Source of the DNA: Pseudomonadota bacterium
Lineage (GTDB): Bacteria > Desulfobacterota > Syntrophorhabdia > Syntrophorhabdales > Syntrophorhabdaceae
DNA length: 64,000 nucleotides
Assembly (NCBI GenBank): GCA_026388275.1
Contig: JAPLKB010000063.1
Location: forward strand, 22,248 to 86,247
Direction of reading: 5' to 3'
Shown here: positions 16,922-26,438 of the stretch, piece after piece
Layout of the letters: every line of letters starts with the position of its first letter
Numbering within the stretch: the first letter of the stretch is position 1
Notes under the pieces: model-generated
Database searches by the model: none
Told to the model about the DNA's origin: nothing
Seen by the model: only the letters and a program-made list of their open reading frames with translations
Position numbers and translations under genes: made by a program

Positions 16922-18469
16922 ATGCTCATTGGTGATATGCTTGTAAGAAATTCAAACAAGTTCCCTGCAAAAACAGCCATTGTCTCCGAAGAGGCAACGA
17001 TGGACTTCAAAACATTGAACGAAAGGGTCAATTGCCTGGCAAACGCCCTATTAGGAAAGGGATTAAATAAAGGTGACCGTATTGGAGTGCTTATTCACAA
17101 TTGTCATCAATTCATAGAGATTTATTTTGCAGCAGCCAAAACTGGAGGGATTTTCTGTCCTTATAACAACCATCTAACAAAAGGAGAACTTGTTGATATT
17201 CTGAAGTACTCTACCCCGAAGTTTCTTTTTTTGGATGAGGACTACGCTGAGATGATAGATATATCCAGGGCAGCTTTGAATTCAGTGAATCATTATATAT
17301 GTCTCCAAACTGCGACGTTTCCTTATATGGAAGGCTACGAAAAAATTATTACCACTGGAAGCAAATCTGAACCTAATATCAAAATATCTGAAAACGATGT
17401 GCAAAGCATCATTTTTACCGCAGGTACAACAGGCAAGGCAAAGGGCGCGATGAGGACACACAGACACCTCTTATCCGATGCTGTAGCAAGTACAATCGAT
17501 TTGAGGGTTGAATATGACGAGCGTGTATTGATCACATTTCCCATGTATCATGTGGCCTGTGAAGACAATATAGTCAGGCATTCTTATATGCCCAACACAT
17601 TTTACATCCGGCGGGAAGGGGGATTCAACCCTGAACAAGTTCTGGAATATATCTCGAAAGAACAAATTACGAGATGCCAGATGGTGCCTACCATGATCCA
17701 TAGCCTTCTCCAGGTGCCGGACATAAAGAAATTTGATTTGAGCAGCTTGCGGCTTATTCTTTATGCCGGTGCACCTATGCATGTAGAGCTTTTGAAAAAA
17801 GCACTTGAAGTATTTCCATGCGGTTTTGCCCAACTGTATGGGCAGACTGAAAGCGGACCTTTTACAACAGTATTAAAACCTGAAGATCATATCCTTGACG
17901 GGACTGAGAAGAAGATCAAGAGACTTGCTTCTTCCGGCAAACCTGCACTTAATTACGAGATCAGAATTGTAGATGAGAATGATAAAGACGTGGCTGTAGG
18001 CGAAGTAGGGGAGATAATAGGCAGAAGCGAGGCAGTTATGAAGGGGTACTGGCAGATGCCGGAGGAAACGGAAAAAAAGCTCAAAAACGGCTGGCTTCAT
18101 ACGGGCGATCTCGGTAAGCTTGATGAGGATGGATACGTCTATTTGGTGGAAAGAAAGAATGACATGATAATAAGCGGCGGTGTTAATATATATCCGAGAG
18201 AGATCGAGGAAATACTTTATAAACATCCGGCTGTACTTGAGGTATCGGTAATAGGCGTCCCTGATGAACACTGGGGTGAAGTGCCAAAGGCCGTTATTGT
18301 CCTGAAAGAAGGGGCCACTGTAACAGGAGAGGATATTATCAAATTTTGCGGTGAGCATCTGGCCGGATATAAAAAGCCTAAATCGGTTGATTTTTGGAAA
18401 GAACTGCCCAAGAGCCCGCAGGGAAAGATCCTGAAAAAGGAGATCCGCAAACATCTGGTGTCACTATGA
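16922..18469 (+). CDS. Acyl-CoA synthetase (AMP-binding), third in the window
   Basis: A 515-aa acid-CoA ligase: SIIFTAGTTGKAKGAMRTH (phosphate loop, about residue 161), LYGQTESGP (adenylate motif), HTGDLGKLDEDGYVYLVERK and IISGGVNIYPREIEEILY (hinge region) and SPQGKILKKEIRKHL (catalytic lysine). It is more distant from the two ligases at 4780 and 7280 than they are from each other; the phosphate loop reads TAGTTGKAKGA rather than TGGTTG-PKGV. It is the last gene of the TRAP system 2 run. Candidate substrates are the acids delivered by that transporter (inference). Confidence 0.9.
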   Translation: MLIGDMLVRNSNKFPAKTAIVSEEATMDFKTLNERVNCLANALLGKGLNKGDRIGVLIHNCHQFIEIYFAAAKTGGIFCPYNNHLTKGELVDILKYSTPKFLFLDEDYAEMIDISRAALNSVNHYICLQTATFPYMEGYEKIITTGSKSEPNIKISENDVQSIIFTAGTTGKAKGAMRTHRHLLSDAVASTIDLRVEYDERVLITFPMYHVACEDNIVRHSYMPNTFYIRREGGFNPEQVLEYISKEQITRCQMVPTMIHSLLQVPDIKKFDLSSLRLILYAGAPMHVELLKKALEVFPCGFAQLYGQTESGPFTTVLKPEDHILDGTEKKIKRLASSGKPALNYEIRIVDENDKDVAVGEVGEIIGRSEAVMKGYWQMPEETEKKLKNGWLHTGDLGKLDEDGYVYLVERKNDMIISGGVNIYPREIEEILYKHPAVLEVSVIGVPDEHWGEVPKAVIVLKEGATVTGEDIIKFCGEHLAGYKKPKSVDFWKELPKSPQGKILKKEIRKHLVSL

Positions 18470-18547
18470 CGACATTGATAGAAAAAACTTTTGAAACATT
18501 GATGTATAGCCATAGACAGGTATGGCATCCAAGAGGAGGATTTTAAT

Positions 18548-19021
18548 ATGACAAAATCGATACTTGACGGAAAAAAGATTCTTGCTGTTGATGATGAACC
18601 GGATGTGTTGTCGCTACTGGAAGAAGAAATCAATGCCGAATGTTCAAGCTGCCAATTTGACAAAGCAACTACCTATGAGGAAGCTGCCAGAATGTTGAAA
18701 GAAAACGTCTATGATATTGTGGTCCTTGATATTATGGGAGTTAAAGGATTCGATCTTCTGGAACTGGCAGTAAGCCGTAATTTCAAGACAGCCATGCTCA
18801 CTGCACATGCTTTAAGTGCCGAAGCACTAAAAAAATCACATGACCTGGGAGCAAGAGCTTACTTGCCGAAAGAAAAACTTGGTGAGATAGTCCCTTTTCT
18901 CAAAGACGTTCTGCAGTACGATGCCAGGTCAGGTTGGAAACGTCTTCTGGAAAAACTTGAAAACTTTTATGACAATCGTCTTGAATCTGATTGGAAAAGT
19001 AAAATCGGATTTTGGTATTAG
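18548..19021 (+). CDS. Single-domain response regulator (CheY-like receiver)
   Basis: A 157-aa protein with one receiver domain: the acidic pair in ILAVDDEPDVL, the phospho-acceptor aspartate in IVVLDIMGVKGFDLL, the threonine in TAMLTAHA and the lysine in YLPKEKLGEIVPFL. There is no output domain; the C-terminal 40 residues (WKRLLEKLENFYDNRLESDW) are helical and charged. A cognate kinase is not adjacent. AAGAGGAGG precedes the ATG, and a strong terminator follows at once. Confidence 0.85.
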   Translation: MTKSILDGKKILAVDDEPDVLSLLEEEINAECSSCQFDKATTYEEAARMLKENVYDIVVLDIMGVKGFDLLELAVSRNFKTAMLTAHALSAEALKKSHDLGARAYLPKEKLGEIVPFLKDVLQYDARSGWKRLLEKLENFYDNRLESDWKSKIGFWY

Positions 19022-19027
19022 CTAAAC

Positions 19028-19050
19028 ACGCCCATCAAGGGCGTTTTTTT
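19028..19050 (+). terminator. Intrinsic terminator after the response regulator
   Basis: Stem ACGCCC/GGGCGT with a 5-nt loop followed by a run of seven T, 6 bp after the stop codon. This is a textbook rho-independent terminator that ends the rightward run of genes. Confidence 0.85.
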
Positions 19051-19174
19051 ACTGAGCAACTCTAATGAAACAGGGTCTGGTGCATTCTTACAAGAATGCT
19101 CGCTTTCTTATGGTAATACATAAGAATCAGGGGTATCACCCCCGATTCTCTGTTTGATATCGGAGTCTCCTTCA

Positions 19175-19340
19175 TACCCGGAATTGTCTTTGCCGGGAAC
19201 CCAGCCATCTGTGCCCGGTTAATAACAACATTTGGACTGTAGGTGCCGTATCCGCATCCGCTGGTCATCCCCGGATCATAGAGATATTTTACATAGATGC
19301 AGAACCAGTCCGATCTTACCCAGTCCTGACGAATAAAGTG
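19175..19340 (-). pseudogene. Remnant of an S-layer-homology (SLH-like) domain
   Basis: A minus-strand frame open from 19397 to 19062 contains DWVRSDWFCIYVKYLYDPGM, then TSGCGYGTYSPNVVINRAQM and AGFPAKT. This matches the SLH-like repeat pattern (W-x-x-x-Y-I-x-x-L-Y-x-x-G-I-T-S-G-C-G-x-G-x-Y-x-P-x-x-x-V-x-R-A-Q-M-A-x-F). Only one repeat is recognisable; the flanks do not resemble a protein, there is no credible start, and it has no operon partner. It appears to be the relic of a secreted cell-surface protein at the left border of the PerR-KatG island. Confidence 0.4.
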
Positions 19341-19432
19341 CTGTTCATCTACACTAAAAGTTGTGTAAAATATCCCTTGACAGATGAGGAGAAACATCCT
19401 ATAAAGTAATTATTAATAAGAATGGTTCCGAA

Positions 19433-19903
19433 TTGAACAGAATAACCAAGGATTTTATAGCGCAACAGTTTAAAGCGAAGGGGTTGAGACTTACCCCTCA
19501 AAGGCTGGCTATCATAGAGGTGCTTATCGAAAAAGGGGATCTGCATCCTGGCACCCGTTACGTGTATGAGGAAGCAAAGAAGAAAAAGAAAAGCCTGAGC
19601 TTGTCCACCGCCTATGCGGCACTGAATGAGTTCTCCCGCCTCGGCATCATTAAAACGCTGCAGTTTGATTCCATGGAGAACCGCTATGAAGGTAGCCTTG
19701 AAGAGCACCTCAATCTGGTCTGCGAGCGTTGTGGTAAGATCATTGACTATGAAGTACCTCCTGTTGCCGACCAGCAGGAGATAGCGAAAAAAACCGGATT
19801 CTCAGTGACGGATACGAGGCTGGAGTATTATGGGTATTGCAGGGACTGTCATGTAAAAACAAAAGAGGGCGGAGATAATAGTGTTGAGGAAGAGGATTCC
19901 TGA
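19433..19903 (+). CDS. Fur-family regulator, PerR-like
   Basis: A 156-aa metalloregulator. The N-terminal winged helix carries GLRLTPQRLAIIEVLIEKGD and HPGTRYVYEEAKKK, then LSLSTAYAALNEFSRLGII. The dimerisation domain has the metal and zinc sites HLNLVCERCGKIIDYE and YGYCRDCHVK. Its position 130 bp upstream of katG and the PerR-like HLNLVC segment point to peroxide sensing. No ATG is available: the frame is open from 19388, and TTG 19433 (MNRITKDFIAQQF) is the best start, with no strong ribosome site. Autoregulation with katG through the palindrome at 19976 is a reasonable inference. Confidence 0.8.
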   Translation: MNRITKDFIAQQFKAKGLRLTPQRLAIIEVLIEKGDLHPGTRYVYEEAKKKKKSLSLSTAYAALNEFSRLGIIKTLQFDSMENRYEGSLEEHLNLVCERCGKIIDYEVPPVADQQEIAKKTGFSVTDTRLEYYGYCRDCHVKTKEGGDNSVEEEDS

Positions 19904-19975
19904 TGGACCTGTCACTTTGTCTTTTTTTGCGTTAGTTTCGTCCATTAATTTTTGGATGAATGGTCAGTAAGACAC

Positions 19976-22217
<2,242 letters not shown>

Positions 22218-22272
22218 TTATGGCATAAACGTCTTCAATGGCTTATGACAGGCCGGTATAAAACGATCAGCT

Positions 22273-22323
22273 AACATTCCGGTTACAGTGGACGGTGTAT
22301 CGCCGCCGCTGAACCGGAATGTT
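22273..22323. terminator. Long hairpin downstream of katG
   Basis: A perfect 12-bp inverted repeat AACATTCCGGTT (22273-22284) and AACCGGAATGTT (22312-22323), with imperfect pairing continuing inward (CAGTGG against CCGCTG). No T-run follows on either strand, so it may be an mRNA end-protecting structure or a repeat arm rather than a classical terminator. Confidence 0.5.
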
Positions 22324-22329
22324 AATGCT

Positions 22330-23187
22330 TCACTTCTGGCAGTTCATCAAGGAATGTTTAAGTTCAGGTTTCGCATACATCCTGGTCTTTTTCTCAAAGT
22401 ATGATTTTGCATTTTGTAAGACAGCAACTTTCTTTTTAATAGGCATAGGTTTAGATGTTGATTCCGGTTTTCTTCTTTTGTATGCGGTAAGTATCTTTTC
22501 TAATTTAACATTGGTTACAGGCGTCTCCATTATTTCATCAAATATGGTAAAAAAGTCAGGACTTCCAAGATTAGCGGCAAAGAGATATCCCTGGGAAACA
22601 GGGAGTTTTCCATTGGTACGGTTTAATCACGACAGCGGAGTGACAATTACGTCCTGAATTTTAGGAACCAGTTTTAAGAGTGAGATTACGTTAAACATTG
22701 TCGTTATTGACTTTCTGACGATTTTAAGAATTTCTTCAACAGTTGAAGAAAAACTTTCTGATACATATTTGGGGGACCGATTGTAACTTACCAAATCGCT
22801 TATCACTCCATCCAAATTGTAGCCTTTGTCAGGATGTTTTGCCTGAATATATCCAAGTATGCCTTTGGCCTGATCTATGGGATTTAAGTCCTCTCTCTGG
22901 AGATTTTCTGTTAGCTGGATGGCAAGTATTTCATCCTTTTGGGTGACTGTATTAACAATTCTTGCCGGGATTGTTTCCATACCGAGTTTTTGGGCTGCCA
23001 AATAACGGCGTTCCCCGCAGAGAAGAAGATACTTGTCATCTTTTTGAGTTAAAAGTACAGGCTCTAATACACCTTTTTCTTTAATTGACGACATAAGAGC
23101 TTTAAATGACTCGCTTGTTGTGTCAACGGCTGAACGAATCTCGTAACCCATCAATGTACTTGCTTTCAAAACATAATTCACGATCAA
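22330..23187 (-). pseudogene. ParB-like nuclease-domain gene interrupted by an in-frame TGA
   Basis: The upstream 186 codons (23187 to 22630) carry a ParB/Spo0J N-terminal domain: FKALMSSIKEKGVLEPVLL, LLLCGERRYLAAQKLG and QLTENLQREDLNPIDQAKG. A TGA stands at 22627-22629. The same frame then continues to 22330 with GKLPVSQGYLFAANLGSPDF and IMETPVTNVKLEKILTAYKR, which is the normal continuation of such proteins. The region just around the stop (VTPLS, stop, LNRT) looks extra, so a small insertion is as likely as a point change. The 5' end is also doubtful: the frame is open to about 23308 with plausible protein (TIEIYPFRPYWDDSYFTI) but has no ATG/GTG/TTG before TTG 23187. It is probably a decaying mobile-element or plasmid-type gene. 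Confidence 0.7.
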
Positions 23188-23603
23188 AGCTAAAAGGCCA
23201 TATGCTCGAATTGTGAAATAGGAGTCATCCCAATAAGGACGGAAAGGGTAAATTTCAATCGTAGTCTTTGCCTCTGGAAAACCACGCAGTGTGTGCAGCG
23301 GAACCTTCTGTCAGAATACCGCATTCGATACTGAGGATGTAGCGATACAGGCTCCGCGGCACAGTTTGTTGGATATGCACGGTGTACAACAATGTGTCAG
23401 GTGTGCTATATTGGTACACATTGAAGCAGGGCATACTCATTTTTTCACTTTATGCGCTTTGATTTGGTTAGGTTTTTTCTTTTGCACTTTATGGTATATA
23501 AATTGCAAAATCAATTTAGAAATATTGGTATAGGTTTATTTATGAATGACAAGAGAATAAGATACTCTATTATAAGAAAGCCTTCATAACGAGGTATAAG
23601 CAA
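23188..23603. other. Non-coding gap before the Hdr-Etf cluster
   Basis: The left part is the probable degraded 5' end of the ParB-like gene on the minus strand. Further right the DNA is AT-rich and holds no credible gene. The promoter for the long downstream cluster should lie between about 23450 and 23590, but no convincing -35/-10 pair stands out. A weak GAGG ribosome site precedes the ATG at 23604. Confidence 0.4.
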
Positions 23604-24698
23604 ATGTCTATCCAGACTCAAACAAGGGTTTTAACATGCATCCAATGCGGAAAATGTACGGGGAGCTGCCCTGAGGCAGGAAGAACGCCCTTCAACATAC
23701 GTATGCTTGTAAGAAAACAACAGTTTCATCACCAGATAGAGGAGTCGATCCCATGGTATTGTACATCATGCGGTGCATGTACCATAAGGTGTCCCAGAGA
23801 TGTAAAGCCATCAGAAATGATTATTGAAGTAAGGTCTGTCATGGTTGAAGAAGGGGACATACCGGCAACCATTCAAAAAGCCCTTGAGAATACTTTTGTT
23901 CAGAGAAACCCATGGGGCCGTTCCCGCGCTAAAAGGGGAGCATGGTTCGAAAAACTTGATATCGAGATCCCTCATGTAAGCGAAACCGTATCAAAGAGGC
24001 TCCTTTTTACCTGTTGTATTCAGGCATACGATCCACGTTGCATGGTCATACCGGTAAATGTAGCAAAAATGTTCAAGAAAGGTGGCCTGGAGTTCGGCGT
24101 TCTTGGAGAAGAGGAAGCATGCTGCGGCAATGAGATACGGAGGATAGGCGAGTCGGGTCTTTTTGAGGAGCTTCAGGAAGAAAATATTGCCGCTTTTAAA
24201 GAATACGGAGTTAAGGAGATTATAACCCTTTCCCCCCATTGTATGAACACGCTGAAAAAGGAATACGGCAATCTGGGCATCAAGGTATCACATTACACAG
24301 AAATACTTGCAACCATGATAAAAGATGGATACCTCGTGCCCAAAATACCTTATAACAAGAAAGTAATTTACCACGATCCCTGTTTTCTCGGAAAGCAAAA
24401 CGGCATCTTTGATGAACCAAGAGATATACTCAAAAGCATAGAAGGTCTGGAACTCCTTGAGTTTTCCAGATCAAGAGAAACATCCCTCTGTTGCGAAGGC
24501 GGCGGCGGAAGGATGTTTTACGAGGCTGAGACGAACTACCAGCGTAATAGCGAAATAAGAGTTCTGGAAGCAGTAGAAAAAGGAGCGGAAGTAATGGCAA
24601 CAAGCTGCCCCTTTTGTGTAATGACGCTTGAAGATCCTGCAACCGAAAAGGGGTTGGCAGTAAAAGAGATATCCGAGATACTCATGGAGGTTTTATAA
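23604..24698 (+). CDS. HdrD-like (HdrC-HdrB fused) iron-sulfur protein
   Basis: A 364-aa soluble redox protein. The N-terminal part is HdrC-like with two cluster motifs, CIQCGKCTGSCPEAG (about residue 12) and CTSCGACTIRCPRD (about 50). The C-terminal part is HdrB-like with two CCG modules: CCIQAYDPRC to ACCGNEIRR and PHCMNTL, then YHDPCFLGKQNG, SLCCEGGGGRMFY and CPFCVMTLED. These CCG modules hold the noncubane 4Fe-4S clusters in HdrB. There is no membrane segment, so it is not the quinone-linked Etf oxidoreductase. It is the first gene of the cluster, one base pair ahead of etfB, suggesting that it exchanges electrons with EtfAB. It is paralogous to the protein encoded at 59545. Confidence 0.85.
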   Translation: MSIQTQTRVLTCIQCGKCTGSCPEAGRTPFNIRMLVRKQQFHHQIEESIPWYCTSCGACTIRCPRDVKPSEMIIEVRSVMVEEGDIPATIQKALENTFVQRNPWGRSRAKRGAWFEKLDIEIPHVSETVSKRLLFTCCIQAYDPRCMVIPVNVAKMFKKGGLEFGVLGEEEACCGNEIRRIGESGLFEELQEENIAAFKEYGVKEIITLSPHCMNTLKKEYGNLGIKVSHYTEILATMIKDGYLVPKIPYNKKVIYHDPCFLGKQNGIFDEPRDILKSIEGLELLEFSRSRETSLCCEGGGGRMFYEAETNYQRNSEIRVLEAVEKGAEVMATSCPFCVMTLEDPATEKGLAVKEISEILMEVL

Positions 24699-24699
24699 G

Positions 24700-25479
24700 A
24701 TGAATCTATTAGTTTTTACAAAAAGAGTACCGGCGACACAGGAAGAAGAACTGCGTATTGTTGAAGAGGGTAGGGGGGTTGACCTTTCAAAGGTTCCCTT
24801 CAAAGTGAATGACTGGGATAATTACGCAGTGGAAGAGGCTGTGCGGATTGTTGAGAAGACAGGCGGATCTGTGACGGCAATCTCAATGGGCGATGCAGAA
24901 TCCGACGAGGTCTTGCGAAGAGCCATTGCTATGGGTGCGAAGGACGGTTTTCTCATCGAGACTGATCAAATACTCCACGATCCAGGTGCAAGGGCGAACG
25001 TTATACAGAATTTCCTGAAAAAAGAAAACGTCTCTTTTGATGCAATCTTAACGGGTGTACAGTCCGAGGACGATCAGTTCGGCGCAACAGGCGGTATTCT
25101 CGCGTCAAAAATGGGGCTTCCCTTCGTATCTATGGTTATCGGCATCGATGCCTTTGAAAGTGACCATGTTATAGCAAGAAGGGAACTCGAAGGCGGTCTG
25201 CAGGAGAGAGTAAAGGTTATGCTTCCATGCGTCATATCGATTCAGACAGGAATCAACGAGCCAAGGTACGTTTCCATCATGGGAGTACGGAAGGCATCCA
25301 AGGTAGAACGTAAGATCTTTAAAGGAAAAGAGTACGAAGATAACGTAAACTCCAGTATAGAGCTTGTAAAATGGGTTTACCCGGTCAGGAAGGGCGAGGC
25401 AACCATGCTTACAGGAGAACTGGATGGTATATGTAAAGAACTTCTCGGAATTCTGAAGGAAAAGGGGGTGTACCAATGA
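24700..25479 (+). CDS. etfB: Electron transfer flavoprotein beta subunit
   Basis: A 259-aa ETF subunit that binds AMP or a second FAD and partners EtfA. Visible features are the N-terminal MNLLVFTKRVPATQEE, VNDWDNYAVEEAVRIVEKTG, VTAISMGDAESDEVLRRAIA and AILTGVQSEDDQFGATGGI. The last segment lacks the DGDTAQVGP pattern usual in NADH-bifurcating EtfB, so this ETF may be the simpler AMP-containing type (judged by eye). It overlaps etfA by 4 bp. Its place inside an Hdr cluster suggests that electrons from acyl-CoA dehydrogenases are passed to the Hdr iron-sulfur chain. Confidence 0.92.
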   Translation: MNLLVFTKRVPATQEEELRIVEEGRGVDLSKVPFKVNDWDNYAVEEAVRIVEKTGGSVTAISMGDAESDEVLRRAIAMGAKDGFLIETDQILHDPGARANVIQNFLKKENVSFDAILTGVQSEDDQFGATGGILASKMGLPFVSMVIGIDAFESDHVIARRELEGGLQERVKVMLPCVISIQTGINEPRYVSIMGVRKASKVERKIFKGKEYEDNVNSSIELVKWVYPVRKGEATMLTGELDGICKELLGILKEKGVYQ

Positions 25480-26411
25480 GCTATACACTTGTTGTTGCTG
25501 AGGTAAGACGCGGGGTCTTTGAGGAAAGAAATCTGGATTCCATAGGTATTGCAGCCCTCCTGCAAAAAGATATCGTCCTTCTTGTTCCGGATGTTGCCTA
25601 TGAAATGAAGGGAAATTTTGTTGACACAATAATGAAAGTTAACGTGGAAGAGGCTTTATTTTTCAATCCACTGAATTTTATAAACATTTTTGAGAAAGTA
25701 AAAGGTGCCCGCGGCAATCCGGATATGATTGTCTTCACACATTCGTCATCAGGCACTGAGCTTGCATCATATACAGCAGGTTATTTCAATATGCCTCTTA
25801 TTACTGATGTCAGCGGTTTTGAAAAGGAAGGAAATATTTTCTATAAAAGCTACTATTCCGACAAGATTTTCGGTGAGTTCCGGCAGGCAGGGGAAGGACC
25901 ATGCATCATTACTGTGAGGAGCGGCAGTTTTAAAGAAAATGCTGTTGAAAAAGGTCCTGCTGAAACCGTTACGCTTGAGGGTATTTCCCTTTCAGATATG
26001 AGAACCTTCGTTGAGTATGTTGAAGAAGAAAAGGGAGAGATAGATATCACAAAAGCAGATTTCCTCCTTTCCGTGGGAAGAGGGATTGGAAATAAAGATG
26101 AGATAGCTGATTACCAGGAGCTTGCCGGGCTGTTAAAGGCAACTATGTCCGGCTCTCGGCCGGTCATTGATAAGATGTGGCTTCCCAAGGCACAACAGGT
26201 CGGTACATCAGGCAAAACAGTCAAGCCTAAAGTATACCTTGCCATGGGCATAAGCGGGGCTTTTCAGCATATAGCCGGCATGAAAGATTCTGATTGTATT
26301 ATAGCGGTCAACAAAGACCCGGAGGCGCCTATCTTTCAATATGCCCATTACGGCATAATCGGTGATGCAAACAAGCTAAGAGATAAGCTGAAGGATATTG
26401 CCAAGGGTTAA
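25476..26411 (+). CDS. etfA: Electron transfer flavoprotein alpha subunit
   Basis: A 311-aa subunit with the C-terminal FAD-binding domain: LLSVGRGIGNKDEI, MSGSRPVIDKMWLPKAQQVG, YLAMGISGAFQHIAGM and IIAVNKDPEAPIFQYAHYGI. The N-terminal domain pairs with EtfB. Length is normal. The start overlaps etfB by 4 bp (ATGA). With the HdrD-like protein upstream and HdrA downstream it forms the flavoprotein entry point of the cluster. Confidence 0.94.
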   Translation: MSYTLVVAEVRRGVFEERNLDSIGIAALLQKDIVLLVPDVAYEMKGNFVDTIMKVNVEEALFFNPLNFINIFEKVKGARGNPDMIVFTHSSSGTELASYTAGYFNMPLITDVSGFEKEGNIFYKSYYSDKIFGEFRQAGEGPCIITVRSGSFKENAVEKGPAETVTLEGISLSDMRTFVEYVEEEKGEIDITKADFLLSVGRGIGNKDEIADYQELAGLLKATMSGSRPVIDKMWLPKAQQVGTSGKTVKPKVYLAMGISGAFQHIAGMKDSDCIIAVNKDPEAPIFQYAHYGIIGDANKLRDKLKDIAKG

Positions 26412-26438
26412 TAATAGAACGAATTGTAAAGAATAGAA

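Noticed and set aside
22627..22629. In-frame TGA of the ParB-like gene as a selenocysteine codon
   Set aside because: ParB proteins have no redox cysteine at this place, no SECIS-like hairpin is evident right after it, and the codons around the stop do not match the family.
23255..23440. Minus-strand 61-codon frame next to the ParB-like remnant
   Set aside because: No family resemblance and no ribosome site; it may be an out-of-frame piece of the decayed ParB-like gene, but this cannot be shown.
23604..24698. HdrD-like protein as a membrane Etf:quinone oxidoreductase
   Set aside because: It lacks the membrane helices and haem-ligand histidines of that enzyme; both parts are soluble HdrC/HdrB-type domains.
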